Origin: Halorubrum halophilum
GTDB lineage: Archaea > Halobacteriota > Halobacteria > Halobacteriales > Haloferacaceae
Assembly (NCBI RefSeq): GCF_000739595.1
Contig: NZ_BBJP01000030.1
Span: 109,420-173,419 of the forward strand
Direction: 5' to 3'
DNA length: 64,000 nucleotides
A program made the translations under genes and the position numbers. Numbering within the stretch: position 1 is the stretch's first letter; each line of letters begins with the position of its first letter. The notes below the pieces were generated by a model that saw only the letters and a list, made by a program, of their open reading frames with translations, did not search any database and was not told where the DNA came from. Shown one piece after another: positions 1 to 12,147 of this stretch.

Positions 1-95
1 GACGGAAGCACCGCAAGGAGCGAGTGAAACGAGCGACTGAGGAGCGCAACAAGCGTGTGCCTGCCTCGCGGCTGGGGCTTTGTAGGCGTTCACCG
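1..95 (+). repeat. Partial copy (A) of a dispersed GC-rich repeat
   Basis: This is the right-hand end of the repeat family described at 25235-25582 and cut off by the window edge. It shares the blocks GCACCGCAAGGAGCGAG, GACTGAGGAGCGCAACAAGCG and CGGCTGGGGCTTTG, and ends in a GTTCACC block at about 88-94. No convincing protein is encoded. Orientation is the same as copies C and E. Confidence 0.75.
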
Positions 96-152
96 CAGAG
101 TCATCGGTCACGTGTCACCGAGCGACCAGGTTTTTGCAGGACCCGCCTTTTC

Positions 153-560
153 CTAACGACCGACAGACGTACCCGCAACCGCGTCAAACCGCCTTCTCAC
201 CACCCAGTACGCGACGGGGAGACAGCAGGCGAACGCGATCGGCCAGACGGTCAGCTGTGAGATCGGATCGGGCGGCGAGACGAGGTTCCCGGCGACCAGT
301 CCGCCGAGGCCGGCGGCGACGACGGTGGCGGTGGCTCGCTCCCACCGGGACGGCGGATACTCGCGAGGGCGTCCGCGACACCACCAGAGGAGGTAATAGA
401 AGAGTACAATACCCGAAAGTGGCGCGAGAACGCCCCAAAAAGCCGGATAGTCGCTCCCACGAGCGCGCGCGTCGAAGTTGACCCAGATGCCGGTCGCGAG
501 CCAGACGAACAGCACGAGGGCCGCGCCGAACGCGGCGAGGGGTGTGAGCTGGAGGGACAC
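153..560 (-). CDS. Hypothetical small membrane protein
   Basis: A 135-residue protein with about four hydrophobic segments: an N-terminal helix around residues 8-25, one around 40-58 ([18 protein letters not shown]), one around 78-95 and one around 104-120, with Arg-rich loops between them. It is transcribed divergently from uvrB, with about 120 bases separating the two starts. The pattern of short helices and an [12 protein letters not shown] loop resembles small haloarchaeal membrane proteins of unknown function. I do not recognise a named family and infer only a location in the cytoplasmic membrane. Confidence 0.65.
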   Translation of the reverse strand: MSLQLTPLAAFGAALVLFVWLATGIWVNFDARARGSDYPAFWGVLAPLSGIVLFYYLLWWCRGRPREYPPSRWERATATVVAAGLGGLVAGNLVSPPDPISQLTVWPIAFACCLPVAYWVVRRRFDAVAGTSVGR

Positions 561-682
561 GATTGCAGTTCCGTCCGATCGCTAATCGGTCTTCCCCTCG
601 ATGGACCGCTCTGCGTGGGAACTCCGACGCCGACCCCCGTAGCCGCGCCGCTCAAGTGTCTCGCCGCCCAACCACGCGTATC

Positions 683-2737
683 GTGAGCGACGCCGACTCC
701 CCCCTCTCCGAGGACCGCCCGACCGTCGACCGCCCCCTCCGCGTCGACGCCCCGTTCGAGCCCGCGGGCGACCAGCCGGAGGCGATCGAGGGGCTCGTCG
801 AGGGGTTCGAGTCGGGCGCCGACAAACAGACCCTCCTCGGCGTGACGGGATCCGGGAAGACCAACACCGTCTCGTGGGTCGCCGAGGAGCTCGACCAGCC
901 GACGCTCGTGTTAGCCCACAACAAGACGCTCGCGGCCCAGCTCTACGAGGAGTTCCGCGAGCTGTTCCCGGACAACGCCGTCGAGTACTTCGTCTCCTAC
1001 TACGACTACTACCAGCCGGAGGCGTACGTCGAGCAGACGGACACGTTCATCGACAAGGAGATGTCGATCAACGAGGAGATCGACCGCCTGCGCCACTCCG
1101 CGACGCGTTCCCTCCTCACCCGCGACGACGTGATCGTGGTCGCGAGCGTCTCCGCCATCTACGGGCTCGGCGACCCGCAGAACTACCGCGACATGGCGCT
1201 CCGCTTGGAGGTCGGCGAGGAGGTGGGCCGCGAGGAGCTACTCGCCCGGCTCGTCGACCTGAACTACGAGCGCAACGACGTGGACTTCACGCAGGGCACC
1301 TTCCGCGTCCGGGGCGACACCGTCGAGATCTACCCGATGTACGGGCGGTACGCGGTCCGGGTGGAGCTGTGGGGCAAGGAGATCGACCGGATGATCAAGG
1401 TGGACCCGATGCACGGCGAGGTCGTCTCGGAGGAGCCGGCCGTGATGCTCCACCCCGCCGAGCACTACTCGATCCCGGACGACCAGCTGGAGCAGGCGAC
1501 CGCGGAGATCGAGGATCTGATGGAGAAACGCGTCAGCTACTTCGAGCGGCAGGGCGATCTGGTGGCGGCCCAGCGCATCGAGGAGCGCACCACCTTCGAC
1601 CTGGAGATGCTCCGGGAGGCGGGCTACTGCTCGGGGATCGAGAACTACTCGGTCCACATGGACGACCGCGAGTCGGGCGACGCCCCGTACACCCTCATCG
1701 ACTACTTCCCCGACGACTTCCTCACCGTGATCGACGAGTCCCACCAGACGATCCCCCAGATAAAGGGCCAGTACGAGGGCGACAAGTCGCGGAAGGACTC
1801 GCTGGTCGAGAACGGGTTCCGGCTCCCCACGGCGTACGACAACCGCCCGCTCACCTTCGAGGAATTCGAGGAGAAGACGGACCGCACCCTCTACGTCTCG
1901 GCGACCCCCGGAGACTACGAGCGCGAGACCTCCGACCGGATCGTCGAGCAGATCGTTCGCCCGACCCACCTCGTCGACCCGAAGGTGGAAATCGCGGAGG
2001 CGACGGGGCAGGTCGAGGACCTCTTAGAGCGGGTCGACGACCGGATCGAGCGCGACGAGCGCGTCCTCGTCACCACGCTCACCAAGCGGATGGCCGAGGA
2101 CCTCACGGAGTACTTCGAGGAGGCCGGGATCGACGTCGCGTACATGCACGACGAGACGGACACCTTGGAGCGCCACGAGATTATCCGCGACCTCCGCTTG
2201 GGCAACATCGACGTGCTCGTCGGGATCAACCTGCTCCGCGAGGGGCTCGACATCCCGGAGGTGAGCCTCGTCGCCATCCTCGACGCCGACCAAGAAGGGT
2301 TCCTCCGCTCCACGACGACACTCGTCCAGACGATGGGGCGCGCCGCCCGCAACGTCAACGGCGAGGTCGTTCTCTACGCCGACCGAACCACCGACTCGAT
2401 GGAGGAAGCCATCGAAGAGACCCAGCGCCGCCGCGAGATCCAACTGGAGTACAACACCGAACACGGCTACGAGGCGACCACCATCGACAAGCCGGTCAGC
2501 GAGACGAACCTCCCGGGGTCGAAGACGGACACCTCGAGCGTGAGCGTGGGTGACGTCGAGAGCGAAGACGAGGCGAAAGCGCAGATCGAGGCGCTCGAAG
2601 ACCGGATGGACGAGGCCGCGAGCAACCTGGAGTTCGAACTGGCGGCCGACATCCGCGACCGGATCGCGGAGCTGCGGCGCGCGTTCGACCTCAACGGCGG
2701 CGACGACGGCGTGCCGGCGCCGGCGATAGACGAGTAG
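683..2737 (+). CDS. uvrB: Excinuclease ABC subunit UvrB
   Basis: UvrB is the DNA-damage-verifying helicase-like subunit of UvrABC nucleotide excision repair in the cytoplasm. From a GTG start at 683 the product is 684 residues, the usual UvrB length. The Walker A motif GVTGSGKT is at residues 53-60, followed by the Tyr-rich beta-hairpin block ([16 protein letters not shown]) that inserts between DNA strands. The DESH box of the helicase core, the helicase motif VI region ending QTMGRAARN, and a C-terminal UVR domain ([13 protein letters not shown]) for contacting UvrC are also visible. An in-frame ATG at 563 would add 40 residues of low-complexity sequence with no counterpart in UvrB, so GTG 683 is preferred. 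uvrA and uvrC are not in this window. Confidence 0.97.
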   Translation: MSDADSPLSEDRPTVDRPLRVDAPFEPAGDQPEAIEGLVEGFESGADKQTLLGVTGSGKTNTVSWVAEELDQPTLVLAHNKTLAAQLYEEFRELFPDNAVEYFVSYYDYYQPEAYVEQTDTFIDKEMSINEEIDRLRHSATRSLLTRDDVIVVASVSAIYGLGDPQNYRDMALRLEVGEEVGREELLARLVDLNYERNDVDFTQGTFRVRGDTVEIYPMYGRYAVRVELWGKEIDRMIKVDPMHGEVVSEEPAVMLHPAEHYSIPDDQLEQATAEIEDLMEKRVSYFERQGDLVAAQRIEERTTFDLEMLREAGYCSGIENYSVHMDDRESGDAPYTLIDYFPDDFLTVIDESHQTIPQIKGQYEGDKSRKDSLVENGFRLPTAYDNRPLTFEEFEEKTDRTLYVSATPGDYERETSDRIVEQIVRPTHLVDPKVEIAEATGQVEDLLERVDDRIERDERVLVTTLTKRMAEDLTEYFEEAGIDVAYMHDETDTLERHEIIRDLRLGNIDVLVGINLLREGLDIPEVSLVAILDADQEGFLRSTTTLVQTMGRAARNVNGEVVLYADRTTDSMEEAIEETQRRREIQLEYNTEHGYEATTIDKPVSETNLPGSKTDTSSVSVGDVESEDEAKAQIEALEDRMDEAASNLEFELAADIRDRIAELRRAFDLNGGDDGVPAPAIDE

Positions 2738-2852
2738 CGGTCGCGGTCGGCGCGCGTCGCCTCCCGGCGCCGTCGTTCGCGCCGCCGCTCCGATTCTCAG
2801 CCGCGTCACCGTGGCGACGGGGTTTTTACCTCGCTGGGTCGCAGTCGGGCAC

Positions 2853-3383
2853 ATGTACCGTCGCGCGGCCGTCGCCGGCGCGCTTGCCGTCGCCACCGCC
2901 GGGTGCGTCGACCGCCTCCACGACGTCGCCGCCTCGACCCCCCGCGACCTCGGCGTGCGGAGCCGGTACGTCGACGGCAACCCGATGGTCGACAGCCGCA
3001 GCGTCCTCGCGCGCCCCGAGGAACTGCTGACGCACGCGGCCTCCTTCCGATCCGCCGCCGCGGCCCGCGGCGCGCTCAAGCCCGACGCGACCGAATCGCG
3101 AGCGTTCGTCGAGCGCACCGACTTCGTCGACGACGGCGGCGACGCGATCCTCGTGATCGCACAGCGGCTCACCGTGCCCGAGGTTCGCCTCCGGCTCGGC
3201 GGGATCAGCCGCACGGGCGACCACTCGCTCCGGATCGCGGTCGACCAGAGCGGCGTCCGCGGCGAGGTCGAGGCCGACGAGCCGGTCGTCAAGACGCTCC
3301 TGATGCGGCTCACCGACGAGCGCGGGCCGCCGGAGCGCGTGATCGTCTCCATCGGCGGCGAGCGCGCCGGCATCACGGTGTGA
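2853..3383 (+). CDS. Putative lipoprotein of unknown function
   Basis: A 176-residue protein beginning MYRRAAVAGALAVATAGC. This is a short signal peptide with two arginines and a lipobox-like ATAGC, so Cys18 is a likely lipidation site and the protein is probably exported and membrane-anchored. The rest is mixed charged sequence without a recognised domain; the second half (residues about 85-170) looks like one compact alpha/beta unit. The ATG at 2853 is chosen because it places the signal peptide at the N terminus and a TTTTTA box lies about 30 bases upstream (2823-2828). It is followed in the same direction by another membrane-protein gene. Confidence 0.7.
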   Translation: MYRRAAVAGALAVATAGCVDRLHDVAASTPRDLGVRSRYVDGNPMVDSRSVLARPEELLTHAASFRSAAAARGALKPDATESRAFVERTDFVDDGGDAILVIAQRLTVPEVRLRLGGISRTGDHSLRIAVDQSGVRGEVEADEPVVKTLLMRLTDERGPPERVIVSIGGERAGITV

Positions 3384-3460
3384 GCGCGGCCGAGGTTCGA
3401 TCCCCGCTACCCCGGCCCGGTCCCGCGATCGTTTTGTGCTCGGGCTGCATCCGATCGACC

Positions 3461-4051
3461 ATGTCACTCCGCAGTCGACTCCTCGGGTCGGCCCTCCTCG
3501 TGGTCGGCGTCGCCGCGATCGGGCTAGCCGGAACGGTCGCACCCGGCTTCGTCCCCTCGCCGTCGTCGCCCGACGGAATCGCGTTCGTCACCCCTTCCCC
3601 CGTCTCTCTCCTCGCCGCTCCCGCGCTCCTCGCGGCCGGCTCGGTCCTGCTCGTCGGCGGCGCGGCCGCCGCGGGCGGCACCGACCGCTCCGCGCGCGCC
3701 GCGCTGGTCGCGCCTGCGCTCGGCGCGGCCGCCGCGGTCGCGTTCGGCGTCGGTCTCGCCCTGGCGCCCGCATCGGTCCCCGAGACGGCAACGAATCCGG
3801 CGGCGCACGCGGCCCTCATCGGCTCGGGCAGCGGGATCGCCGCCGGCGCCGTCGTCGGCGGCGCCGTGGCGCCGGTGGTTCAGGCGACGGTCGCGGAGGA
3901 CACCCCCGCCCTGCTTGCGGGATCGACTCTGCTACTCGCGGCGCTCGCAGCGGGGGCGTCCGACCCGGTTTCGCTGATCACCGGCGGAGTCGGCGGCGCG
4001 GTCGCCGTCGGCCTCCTCTGGACGGTCGACCCCGATCGCTGGCGGCCCTGA
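3461..4051 (+). CDS. Hypothetical Ala/Gly-rich membrane protein
   Basis: A 196-residue, very hydrophobic protein starting MSLRSRLLGSALLVVGV. About six transmembrane segments alternate with short loops: residues 7-27, 46-66, 75-95, 108-128, 138-155 and 160-180. The composition is dominated by Ala, Gly and Val. No catalytic motif is visible and I do not recognise the family; comparable unnamed membrane proteins occur across haloarchaea. It lies 77 bases after the lipoprotein gene and is convergent with the stomatin-like gene. Confidence 0.65.
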   Translation: MSLRSRLLGSALLVVGVAAIGLAGTVAPGFVPSPSSPDGIAFVTPSPVSLLAAPALLAAGSVLLVGGAAAAGGTDRSARAALVAPALGAAAAVAFGVGLALAPASVPETATNPAAHAALIGSGSGIAAGAVVGGAVAPVVQATVAEDTPALLAGSTLLLAALAAGASDPVSLITGGVGGAVAVGLLWTVDPDRWRP

Positions 4052-4104
4052 CTCGGCTCCGTTCTGGCGTCTCTCGTCGATCGAAAGCGGCGCAACCGCT
4101 TCGA

Positions 4105-5334
4105 TCAGTCGCTCGGGCGCTCGCTTTCGGTCTCCAGTTCGATGTCGCGGTCGGCCTCGCGGGTTTCCTCCTCCTGGCGGGCGAGGTCGACGTCGCGGGC
4201 CGTGTCTGCGTCGCGCGTCTCGTCGGTTCGGAGATCGCTGTCGGCCACCGTGTCGAGCTGTTCGAGCGCGCTCTCGATGTCTTCCAAGCCGAGCATCTTC
4301 TCCGTCTCCTCGTCGAACTCCTTGCTCTCTAACCCCTCCATCTCCTGCACGTCGGAGCCGGAGAGCGCCTTGCCGTAGCGACCGACGAGGCTGGTGAGCT
4401 CCTGCGGGAGGACGAAGGTGGTAGACTCGCCCTTGCCGATCTCTTCTAAGGTCTCCATGCCGCGCTCGATGATGGCGCGTTCGCCCATCGACTCGGCGGA
4501 GCGGGCACGGAGGACGGTCGAAATCGCGTCCCCCTGCGCTTCGAGGATCTGCGACTGCTTTTCCCCCTGCGCGCGGATGATGTTCGACTGCTTGTCACCC
4601 TCGGCCTGCTCGACCGCGGAGCGGCGTTCCCCCTGCGCTTCGAGGATCATCGCGCGCCGGCGGCGCTCGGCGCCGGTCTGTTGTTCCATCGCGCGCTGGA
4701 CCTCCTGTGAGGGGCTCACCTCGCGGACCTCGACCGCCTCGACGCGGATCCCCCACTCGTCGGTCGGCTCGTCCAACTCCTCGTTGATGCGGTCGTTGAT
4801 CTGGTCGCGCCGGGAGAGCGTGTCGTCGAGTTCCATGTCGCCGAGGACGGCGCGGAGGGTGGTCTGTGCGAGGTTCGAGACGGCGTTTTTGTAGTCGTCG
4901 ACCTCTAAAAAGGCCTTTTTCGCGTCCATCACCTTGATGTAGACGACCGCGTCCGCGGTCACCGGCGAGTTGTCCCGCGTGATCGCCGACTGGCTCGGCA
5001 CGTCGATCGTCTGGGTCCGCATGTCGAACGCGTACGTGCGGGAGACGAACGGCGGGATGAGGTGAACGCCCGGTTCGAGCAGTTTGCGAAATTCGCCGAA
5101 CACGGTGAGCGCCTCCTTGTCGTAGGCGTCGACGATCTCGACGGCGCTGACGACCGTGACCGCCGCCACCAACACCGCGAGCGCGCCGACCCCGAAGACG
5201 AGGCTCTGGCTGAGGAGGGCGAAGCCGACGAGGAGCGCGCCCGCGAGGGCGACGTACCGCCAGACAGCGTCCGGGATCGACCCCGTCGCCTCCCCGATTT
5301 CGAGGGCGTCGTCGCGCGGACCTTGAGTTCCCAT
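4105..5334 (-). CDS. SPFH/Band 7 (stomatin-like) membrane protein
   Basis: A 409-residue stomatin/prohibitin-family protein expected to form membrane-attached oligomers. Two hydrophobic segments near the N terminus (about residues 27-45 and 48-66) are followed by the SPFH domain (about 70-245), with typical motifs such as LEPGVHLIPPF, TIDVPSQSAITRDN and IRVEAVEVREVSPS. An Ala/Glu/Gln-rich heptad region (about 235-290; EAQGERRSAVEQAEGDKQ) is the usual coiled-coil oligomerisation part. The C-terminal 70 residues are very acidic and probably disordered. Bacterial and archaeal homologues often pair with an NfeD-like protein, but none is adjacent here. The gene diverges from the methionine-pathway gene at 5500. 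Confidence 0.9.
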   Translation of the reverse strand: MGTQGPRDDALEIGEATGSIPDAVWRYVALAGALLVGFALLSQSLVFGVGALAVLVAAVTVVSAVEIVDAYDKEALTVFGEFRKLLEPGVHLIPPFVSRTYAFDMRTQTIDVPSQSAITRDNSPVTADAVVYIKVMDAKKAFLEVDDYKNAVSNLAQTTLRAVLGDMELDDTLSRRDQINDRINEELDEPTDEWGIRVEAVEVREVSPSQEVQRAMEQQTGAERRRRAMILEAQGERRSAVEQAEGDKQSNIIRAQGEKQSQILEAQGDAISTVLRARSAESMGERAIIERGMETLEEIGKGESTTFVLPQELTSLVGRYGKALSGSDVQEMEGLESKEFDEETEKMLGLEDIESALEQLDTVADSDLRTDETRDADTARDVDLARQEEETREADRDIELETESERPSD

Positions 5335-5499
5335 AGCCGATATTACGGGCCGACGCTGTTAACGGTTGGCACGAGAAGGGTCGTTCGGCTCGAAATTGCC
5401 GGGGTTCGCGGATGTCCGACTCCGAGATCCTCTCCGAGGTACCGGAAACGCCCGCAAGGTCCGGGCGGCTTTAAGCGCTCGGCGCGCGGACGCAGGGAT

Positions 5500-6804
5500 A
5501 TGCCAACCGACGAGGACGACGTCGACCGCGAGTTCAGCACGCGAAGCGTTCACGCCGGGTCGGACCCGGACCCCGCGACCGGGGCCCGCGCGACGCCGAT
5601 CTACCAGACGACCTCCTACGAGTTCGAGGACGCCGACCACGCCGCTCGGCTGTTCGCGCTGGAGGAGGCCGGCAACGTCTACTCGCGGATCATGAACCCG
5701 ACGAACGCCGCCCTCGAAGAGCGGATCGCCTCGCTCGAAAACGGGGTGGGCGCGGTCGCCACCTCTTCCGGGATGGCGGCGCTCGATCTCGCGACGTTCA
5801 TGCTCGCGTCCGCGGGCGACAACATTGTGTCGTCGTCCGCGCTGTACGGTGGGACCTACACCTATCTCACGCACTCGGTCGAGCGCCGGGGGATCTCGAC
5901 GCGGTTCGTCGACCCGCTCGACTACGAGGGGTACGCCGACGCCATCGACGAGGACACCGCCTACGTCCACCTCGAGACCATCGGCAATCCCGCCCTCGTC
6001 ACGCCCGACATCGAGCGGATCGCCGACATCGCCCACGAGCACGGCGTTCCCCTGTTCGTCGACAACACGTTCGCGACCCCCTACCTCTGCCGCCCGCTCG
6101 ACCACGGCGCGGACCTCGTCTGGGAGTCGACGACGAAGTGGCTCACGGGCAACGGGACCACCGTCGGCGGGATCTTGGTCGACGGCGGCTCGTTCCCGTG
6201 GAGCGAGTACGCCGAGAAGTATCCCGAAATCGCACAGGACAACCCCGCGTACCACGGGATCAACTACGTCGAGGCGTTCGGCGACGCGGCGTTCACCTTC
6301 GCCGCGGTCACCCGCGGCCTGCGCGATCTGGGCGATCAGCAGTCGCCGTTCGACGCGTGGAACACCCTCCAGCAGACCGAGTCGCTCCCGCTGCGGATGG
6401 AGCGCCACTGCGAGAACGCCGGGATCGTCGCCGAGTACCTCGACGAGCACGACGACGTGGCGTGGGTGAACTACCCCGGCTTGGAGAGCCACGAGACCCA
6501 CGAGGAGGCCAGCGAGTACCTCGAGGGCGGCTACGGCGGCATGATCACCTTCGGGCTCGAGGGCGGCTACGAGGCTGCGAAGGGAACGGTCGAGAACGCG
6601 GACCTCGCCTCCCTGCTCGCGAACGTCGGCGACGCGAAGACGCTCGTCATCCACCCGGCGTCGACGACCCACCAACAGCTCACCGAGGAGGAACAGGAGG
6701 CTGCGGGCGTCACCGGCGATATGGTGCGGCTCTCCGTCGGCATCGAGGACCCGGCCGACATCGTCGCCGACCTCGAAGCGGCGATCGAGCGCGCGTCGGC
6801 GTAG
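5500..6804 (+). CDS. O-acetylhomoserine sulfhydrylase-type PLP enzyme (Cys/Met metabolism family)
   Basis: A 434-residue pyridoxal-phosphate enzyme of the Cys/Met metabolism family. The most likely reaction is O-acetylhomoserine plus sulfide to homocysteine, in methionine synthesis. Visible features are SSGMAALDLA near the cofactor phosphate site, the PLP-lysine block ESTTKWLTGNG, the OAH-sulfhydrylase-like insert PAYHGINYVEAFGDAAFTFAAVTRGLRD (written in parts here: AYHGINYVEAFGD and FTFAAVTRGLRD), and the C-terminal HPASTTHQQL and VRLSVGIEDP motifs. Length and the insert favour MetY over cystathionine gamma-synthase. Translation starts at ATG 5500, about 30 bases after a TTTAAG promoter-like box at 5470. 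No metX is in the window. Confidence 0.92.
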   Translation: MPTDEDDVDREFSTRSVHAGSDPDPATGARATPIYQTTSYEFEDADHAARLFALEEAGNVYSRIMNPTNAALEERIASLENGVGAVATSSGMAALDLATFMLASAGDNIVSSSALYGGTYTYLTHSVERRGISTRFVDPLDYEGYADAIDEDTAYVHLETIGNPALVTPDIERIADIAHEHGVPLFVDNTFATPYLCRPLDHGADLVWESTTKWLTGNGTTVGGILVDGGSFPWSEYAEKYPEIAQDNPAYHGINYVEAFGDAAFTFAAVTRGLRDLGDQQSPFDAWNTLQQTESLPLRMERHCENAGIVAEYLDEHDDVAWVNYPGLESHETHEEASEYLEGGYGGMITFGLEGGYEAAKGTVENADLASLLANVGDAKTLVIHPASTTHQQLTEEEQEAAGVTGDMVRLSVGIEDPADIVADLEAAIERASA

Positions 6805-6831
6805 GCCGGCAGGGAGATCAGTCGGGGAACG

Positions 6832-7242
6832 TCACTCCGGTTCGTACACGGCGACATCGAGGACCGACCGCACCGTATCGCTGTCGAACGTCTTCTCGGC
6901 GGTCGCAAACGTCCCGCCGTGTTCGACCGCTGAGGCCGCGATGAGCGCGTCGAGCTGATCGACAGGGGAGCCCTCTTCAAGGAGGTCGTCTTGGAGCCGT
7001 CGCGCTTCGGTTGCGGTCCGCTCCGTGACATCGAGCACTCGCATCGACCCGGTCACTGCCTGCCGCATTGTTGCGGGCTCGACGTCAATGTAGCCGTAGG
7101 TCGCTCCCATCAACGCCTCGTACAACACGATCGACGAGACGGCCCACGGATCGCTTTCGTGTACCGTGAGAAACTCCCTCGCCGCGTCCGTCCCGTTTAG
7201 GTAATCGCTGAGAACGTTGTTGTCGAGGACCAGCACGCTCAC
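6832..7242 (-). CDS. vapC: PIN-domain ribonuclease toxin (VapC-like)
   Basis: A 136-residue PIN-domain protein and the probable toxin of a type II toxin-antitoxin pair. VapC enzymes are Mg-dependent RNases that cut tRNA or rRNA. The acidic residues expected in the active site are present: Asp7 in LVLDNNVLSDYL, Glu43 in VLYEAL, Asp in QLDALIAA and Asp in ATAEKTFDSD. Its start overlaps the stop of the upstream antitoxin gene by 4 bases, so the two are probably co-translated. It sits 27 bases downstream of the convergent methionine gene. The target RNA cannot be read from the sequence. Confidence 0.88.
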   Translation of the reverse strand: MSVLVLDNNVLSDYLNGTDAAREFLTVHESDPWAVSSIVLYEALMGATYGYIDVEPATMRQAVTGSMRVLDVTERTATEARRLQDDLLEEGSPVDQLDALIAASAVEHGGTFATAEKTFDSDTVRSVLDVAVYEPE

Positions 7243-7493
7243 GCGTCCCGCCCGTCGTGCGATTGATCACCCGTCTGTTCGACGGCCCGGTCCATCGACT
7301 CGCGCATCGAGTCCCGCAGGTCGGCCATGCCCTCGCGGCTCGCCTCGGGATCGCCGCTGGCGACGCCGAACCCCTCCCACTTATCCGTCGAAGCGAGTCG
7401 TAGGATGACGTCGTCGTAGCTTTCGTCGTCTCGCTTGTGGAGGTCGAGCCGCTCTTTCGCGTCCCGAGAGACACGGATGGAGGTGTCTCCCAT
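7239..7493 (-). CDS. Antitoxin of the VapC-like PIN toxin
   Basis: An 84-residue protein beginning MGDTSIRVSRDAKERLDLHKRD, a short beta-strand followed by helices. This is characteristic of the small ribbon-helix-helix-like haloarchaeal antitoxins that precede PIN toxins. The C-terminal half is charged and would wrap the toxin. It is first in a two-gene operon with the PIN gene (4-base overlap). Direct GCATAC repeats just upstream of its ATG are a likely autoregulatory operator. Family assignment rests on context and general shape. Confidence 0.8.
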   Translation of the reverse strand: MGDTSIRVSRDAKERLDLHKRDDESYDDVILRLASTDKWEGFGVASGDPEASREGMADLRDSMRESMDRAVEQTGDQSHDGRDA

Positions 7494-7528
7494 TATGTAT
7501 GCAAATACGTATGCATCAGTGATAAAGA
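7494..7528 (-). promoter_or_regulatory. Promoter and candidate operator of the toxin-antitoxin operon
   Basis: Reading the minus strand towards the antitoxin ATG, a TTTATC box (7522-7527) is followed by GATGCATACGTATTTGCATAC and then the start codon. GCATAC occurs twice at a 12-base spacing, and ATACGTAT is self-complementary. The repeats lie between the TATA-like box and the start codon, where a bound antitoxin would block transcription. The expected transcript is almost leaderless. Confidence 0.5.
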
Positions 7529-7598
7529 TGCGGTCGCGCGGGCTCGGAGCCGTGGGCGCGTCCGGTGCCCACGCGCGTCGTTCCGCTCAGAAACGGCC

Positions 7599-8429
7599 CT
7601 ACAGGTCGTCGCTGTCGAACTTCCAGAGCCCGACCAGCGGCGGCGCGATCGTCCAGAACACGAGCATTGACACCGCCGAGATCTGCCGGTTGACGCTCTC
7701 GCCCGTGAACAGCTGTTCGCCGAGGAACGCGCTGGACAACAGTTCGACACCAGATATCGGGTTCGAGACCCGCAGGAACACGCGGACCTGCTGTTGGGAG
7801 ACCGGAAGCGGGTCGATCAGCCCGCTCGCGGCGTCGAGAAGTTGCCCGGTGACGAAGCCCCATAGCACCACGAACAAGACGAAGATCGCGACCCCGCCGA
7901 TAAGCGCGCGGCGCTGCGTCTCCGCGGCCGCCGAACAGCCGACCGCGATGGCGACGAAGACGACCCCGAGCACCGCCGCGAAAACGGTGTACCCGAGGAA
8001 CGCGCCGACGTTGAACGTCGCGAGCGCCCCGGTCTGTGCGAGCCCGAACAGCACGAGCGCCGGCAGCAGGAAGCCGGTGAGGACCGCGAGCGCGAGCGCG
8101 GCGCCTCGCCCGATCACCTTTCCGAAGACCACGTCGGCCCGGGAGTGCGGCAGCGACAGGAGCAGCTTCAGCGAGCCCGACTCGCGCTCGCCGCTGACGG
8201 CGTTGTACCCGACGACGACGCCGACCAGCGGGACGAGCGTCGTCACGAGGAAGGGACCGACGGCGAAGCTCAAGAGGGCCTCGGTCGCGAACTGCTCGCC
8301 CTGGCCGGTCGGCCTGACGACGTACGCGAAGACCGCGACGAGCAGCGAGAACAGCGCCACGAGCGCCAACATCCCGCGGGAGCGCACCGCGTCCTGAAAG
8401 TCCTTCTCCGCGATCGCGGCGAGGGTCAT
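7599..8429 (-). CDS. ABC-2 type transporter permease
   Basis: A 276-residue membrane permease with about six transmembrane segments (first at about residues 20-42, last near 245-265). After the N-terminal helix, motifs such as VSGERESGSLKLLLSLPHSRADVVFGKVIG match the ABC-2 membrane family (seen here as SGERESGSLKLLLSLP). It overlaps the preceding ATP-binding gene by 4 bases, so the two should form one exporter. The substrate is unknown; this subtype (NosY-like) is used for copper-enzyme maturation, antibiotics or lipids in other organisms. Confidence 0.9.
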   Translation of the reverse strand: MTLAAIAEKDFQDAVRSRGMLALVALFSLLVAVFAYVVRPTGQGEQFATEALLSFAVGPFLVTTLVPLVGVVVGYNAVSGERESGSLKLLLSLPHSRADVVFGKVIGRGAALALAVLTGFLLPALVLFGLAQTGALATFNVGAFLGYTVFAAVLGVVFVAIAVGCSAAAETQRRALIGGVAIFVLFVVLWGFVTGQLLDAASGLIDPLPVSQQQVRVFLRVSNPISGVELLSSAFLGEQLFTGESVNRQISAVSMLVFWTIAPPLVGLWKFDSDDL

Positions 8430-9391
8430 CGGCTCACCTCCTCGGGCTCTTCACCGGCACCTTCGCCCGGCGCGTCGCCCTCGGTGTACGCCAAGAAGAG
8501 GTCTTCGAGCGACGCCTCGCGGGTGTGGAAGTCGGCGACGGCGACGCCGGCGTCCTCCAAGGCGCCGATGACCCGCGTCTTCGCGCCGTCGGCGCAGCTC
8601 ACGACGAGGGCGTCGCCGTCGCGGTCGACGCGGCTCACGCCGTCAAGGTCGCGGACGGCGTCGACGGCCGCGTCGCTCGCACCGTCCGCGTCGCCGCCGG
8701 CGATCGCGATCTCCAGCGTCTCCTCGCCGCCGACTGCCTCGCGGAGCCCCTCGACGGAGTCCTCGGCGACGAGTTCGCCCTCGCGGAGGATGCCGACGCG
8801 GTCGCAGACGGCCTCGACTTGTTCGAGGATGTGCGAGGAGAAGAAGACGGTCGCGCCGCGGTCGGCCTCGGCCCGGACGATCTCGCGCATTTCCTTCGCC
8901 CCCGCCGGGTCCAGCCCGGAGGAGGGCTCGTCGAGGATGAGCAGGTCGGGGTCGCCCGCGAGCGCCATCGCGAGCGCGAGCCGCTGGCGCATCCCCTTCG
9001 AGTAGCCGCCGGCCTTGCGGTCGGCGTCGTCGAGGATCCCCACGCGGTCGAGGAGGGCGTCGGGGTCGTCGTCCGCCTCCTTCGATCGAACCGCGAATTC
9101 GACGTGTTTCCGTCCCGAGAGCCGGTCGTACACCGCGAACCCGTCGGGGAGCACGCCGGTCCGCCGGCGGATCGCGACGCCGTCGGCCGTGGCGTCCTGT
9201 CCGAGCACGCGCACCGTCCCCTCGGTCGGCCGGACGAGGTCGAGCACCATGTCGATGGTCGTCGACTTGCCGGCGCCGTTCGGGCCGAGGAAGCCGTACA
9301 CCTCTCCCTCTTCGACGGTGAGATCGAGGCCGCGAACGGCCGTGACGTCGGCGAACTCCTTGGTCACGCCCCGCAGTTCGATGGCGGTCAT
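8426..9391 (-). CDS. ABC transporter ATP-binding protein
   Basis: A 321-residue ABC ATPase that pairs with the ABC-2 permease immediately downstream. It has Walker A GPNGAGKST, Q-loop region, signature YSKGMRQRLALAMAL, Walker B LLILDEPSSGLDP and the switch histidine in FFSSHILEQVEAVCDRVGI (SSHILEQVEAV). The C-terminal 90 residues form the small extra domain common in DrrA/CcmA-like exporter ATPases. The ATG at 9391 is chosen because it yields MTAIELRGVTKEF, the normal family N terminus; the reading frame remains open further upstream without homology-like sequence. Function as a drug or lipid exporter is inference. Confidence 0.92.
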   Translation of the reverse strand: MTAIELRGVTKEFADVTAVRGLDLTVEEGEVYGFLGPNGAGKSTTIDMVLDLVRPTEGTVRVLGQDATADGVAIRRRTGVLPDGFAVYDRLSGRKHVEFAVRSKEADDDPDALLDRVGILDDADRKAGGYSKGMRQRLALAMALAGDPDLLILDEPSSGLDPAGAKEMREIVRAEADRGATVFFSSHILEQVEAVCDRVGILREGELVAEDSVEGLREAVGGEETLEIAIAGGDADGASDAAVDAVRDLDGVSRVDRDGDALVVSCADGAKTRVIGALEDAGVAVADFHTREASLEDLFLAYTEGDAPGEGAGEEPEEVSR

Positions 9392-9434
9392 ACCGCCTCG
9401 TTGCCGCGTCGCGGGATAAAGGGTTGTGGGTTCG

Positions 9435-12015
<2,581 letters not shown>

Positions 12016-12080
12016 ACCCCAATATCGGCCTGCACGCGGATAACACGCCAACAAGTTCATACCAGCTAGACGTTTGATTG

Positions 12081-12147
12081 ACATCCTCCCCGCGCTGAAG
12101 CGCGAGGATTCCCACGGCACCGTGCCGCTTGGTTGGGATATTGTGGT
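12081..12147 (-). ncRNA. Possible omega RNA / right-end hairpin of the tnpB element
   Basis: For studied TnpB nucleases the guide RNA is made from the 3' end of tnpB and the element's right end. Here that interval contains a strong hairpin (CGCGCTTCAGCGCG read on the minus strand) directly after the tnpB stop. This is position-based inference; transcription cannot be read from the sequence. Confidence 0.35.
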
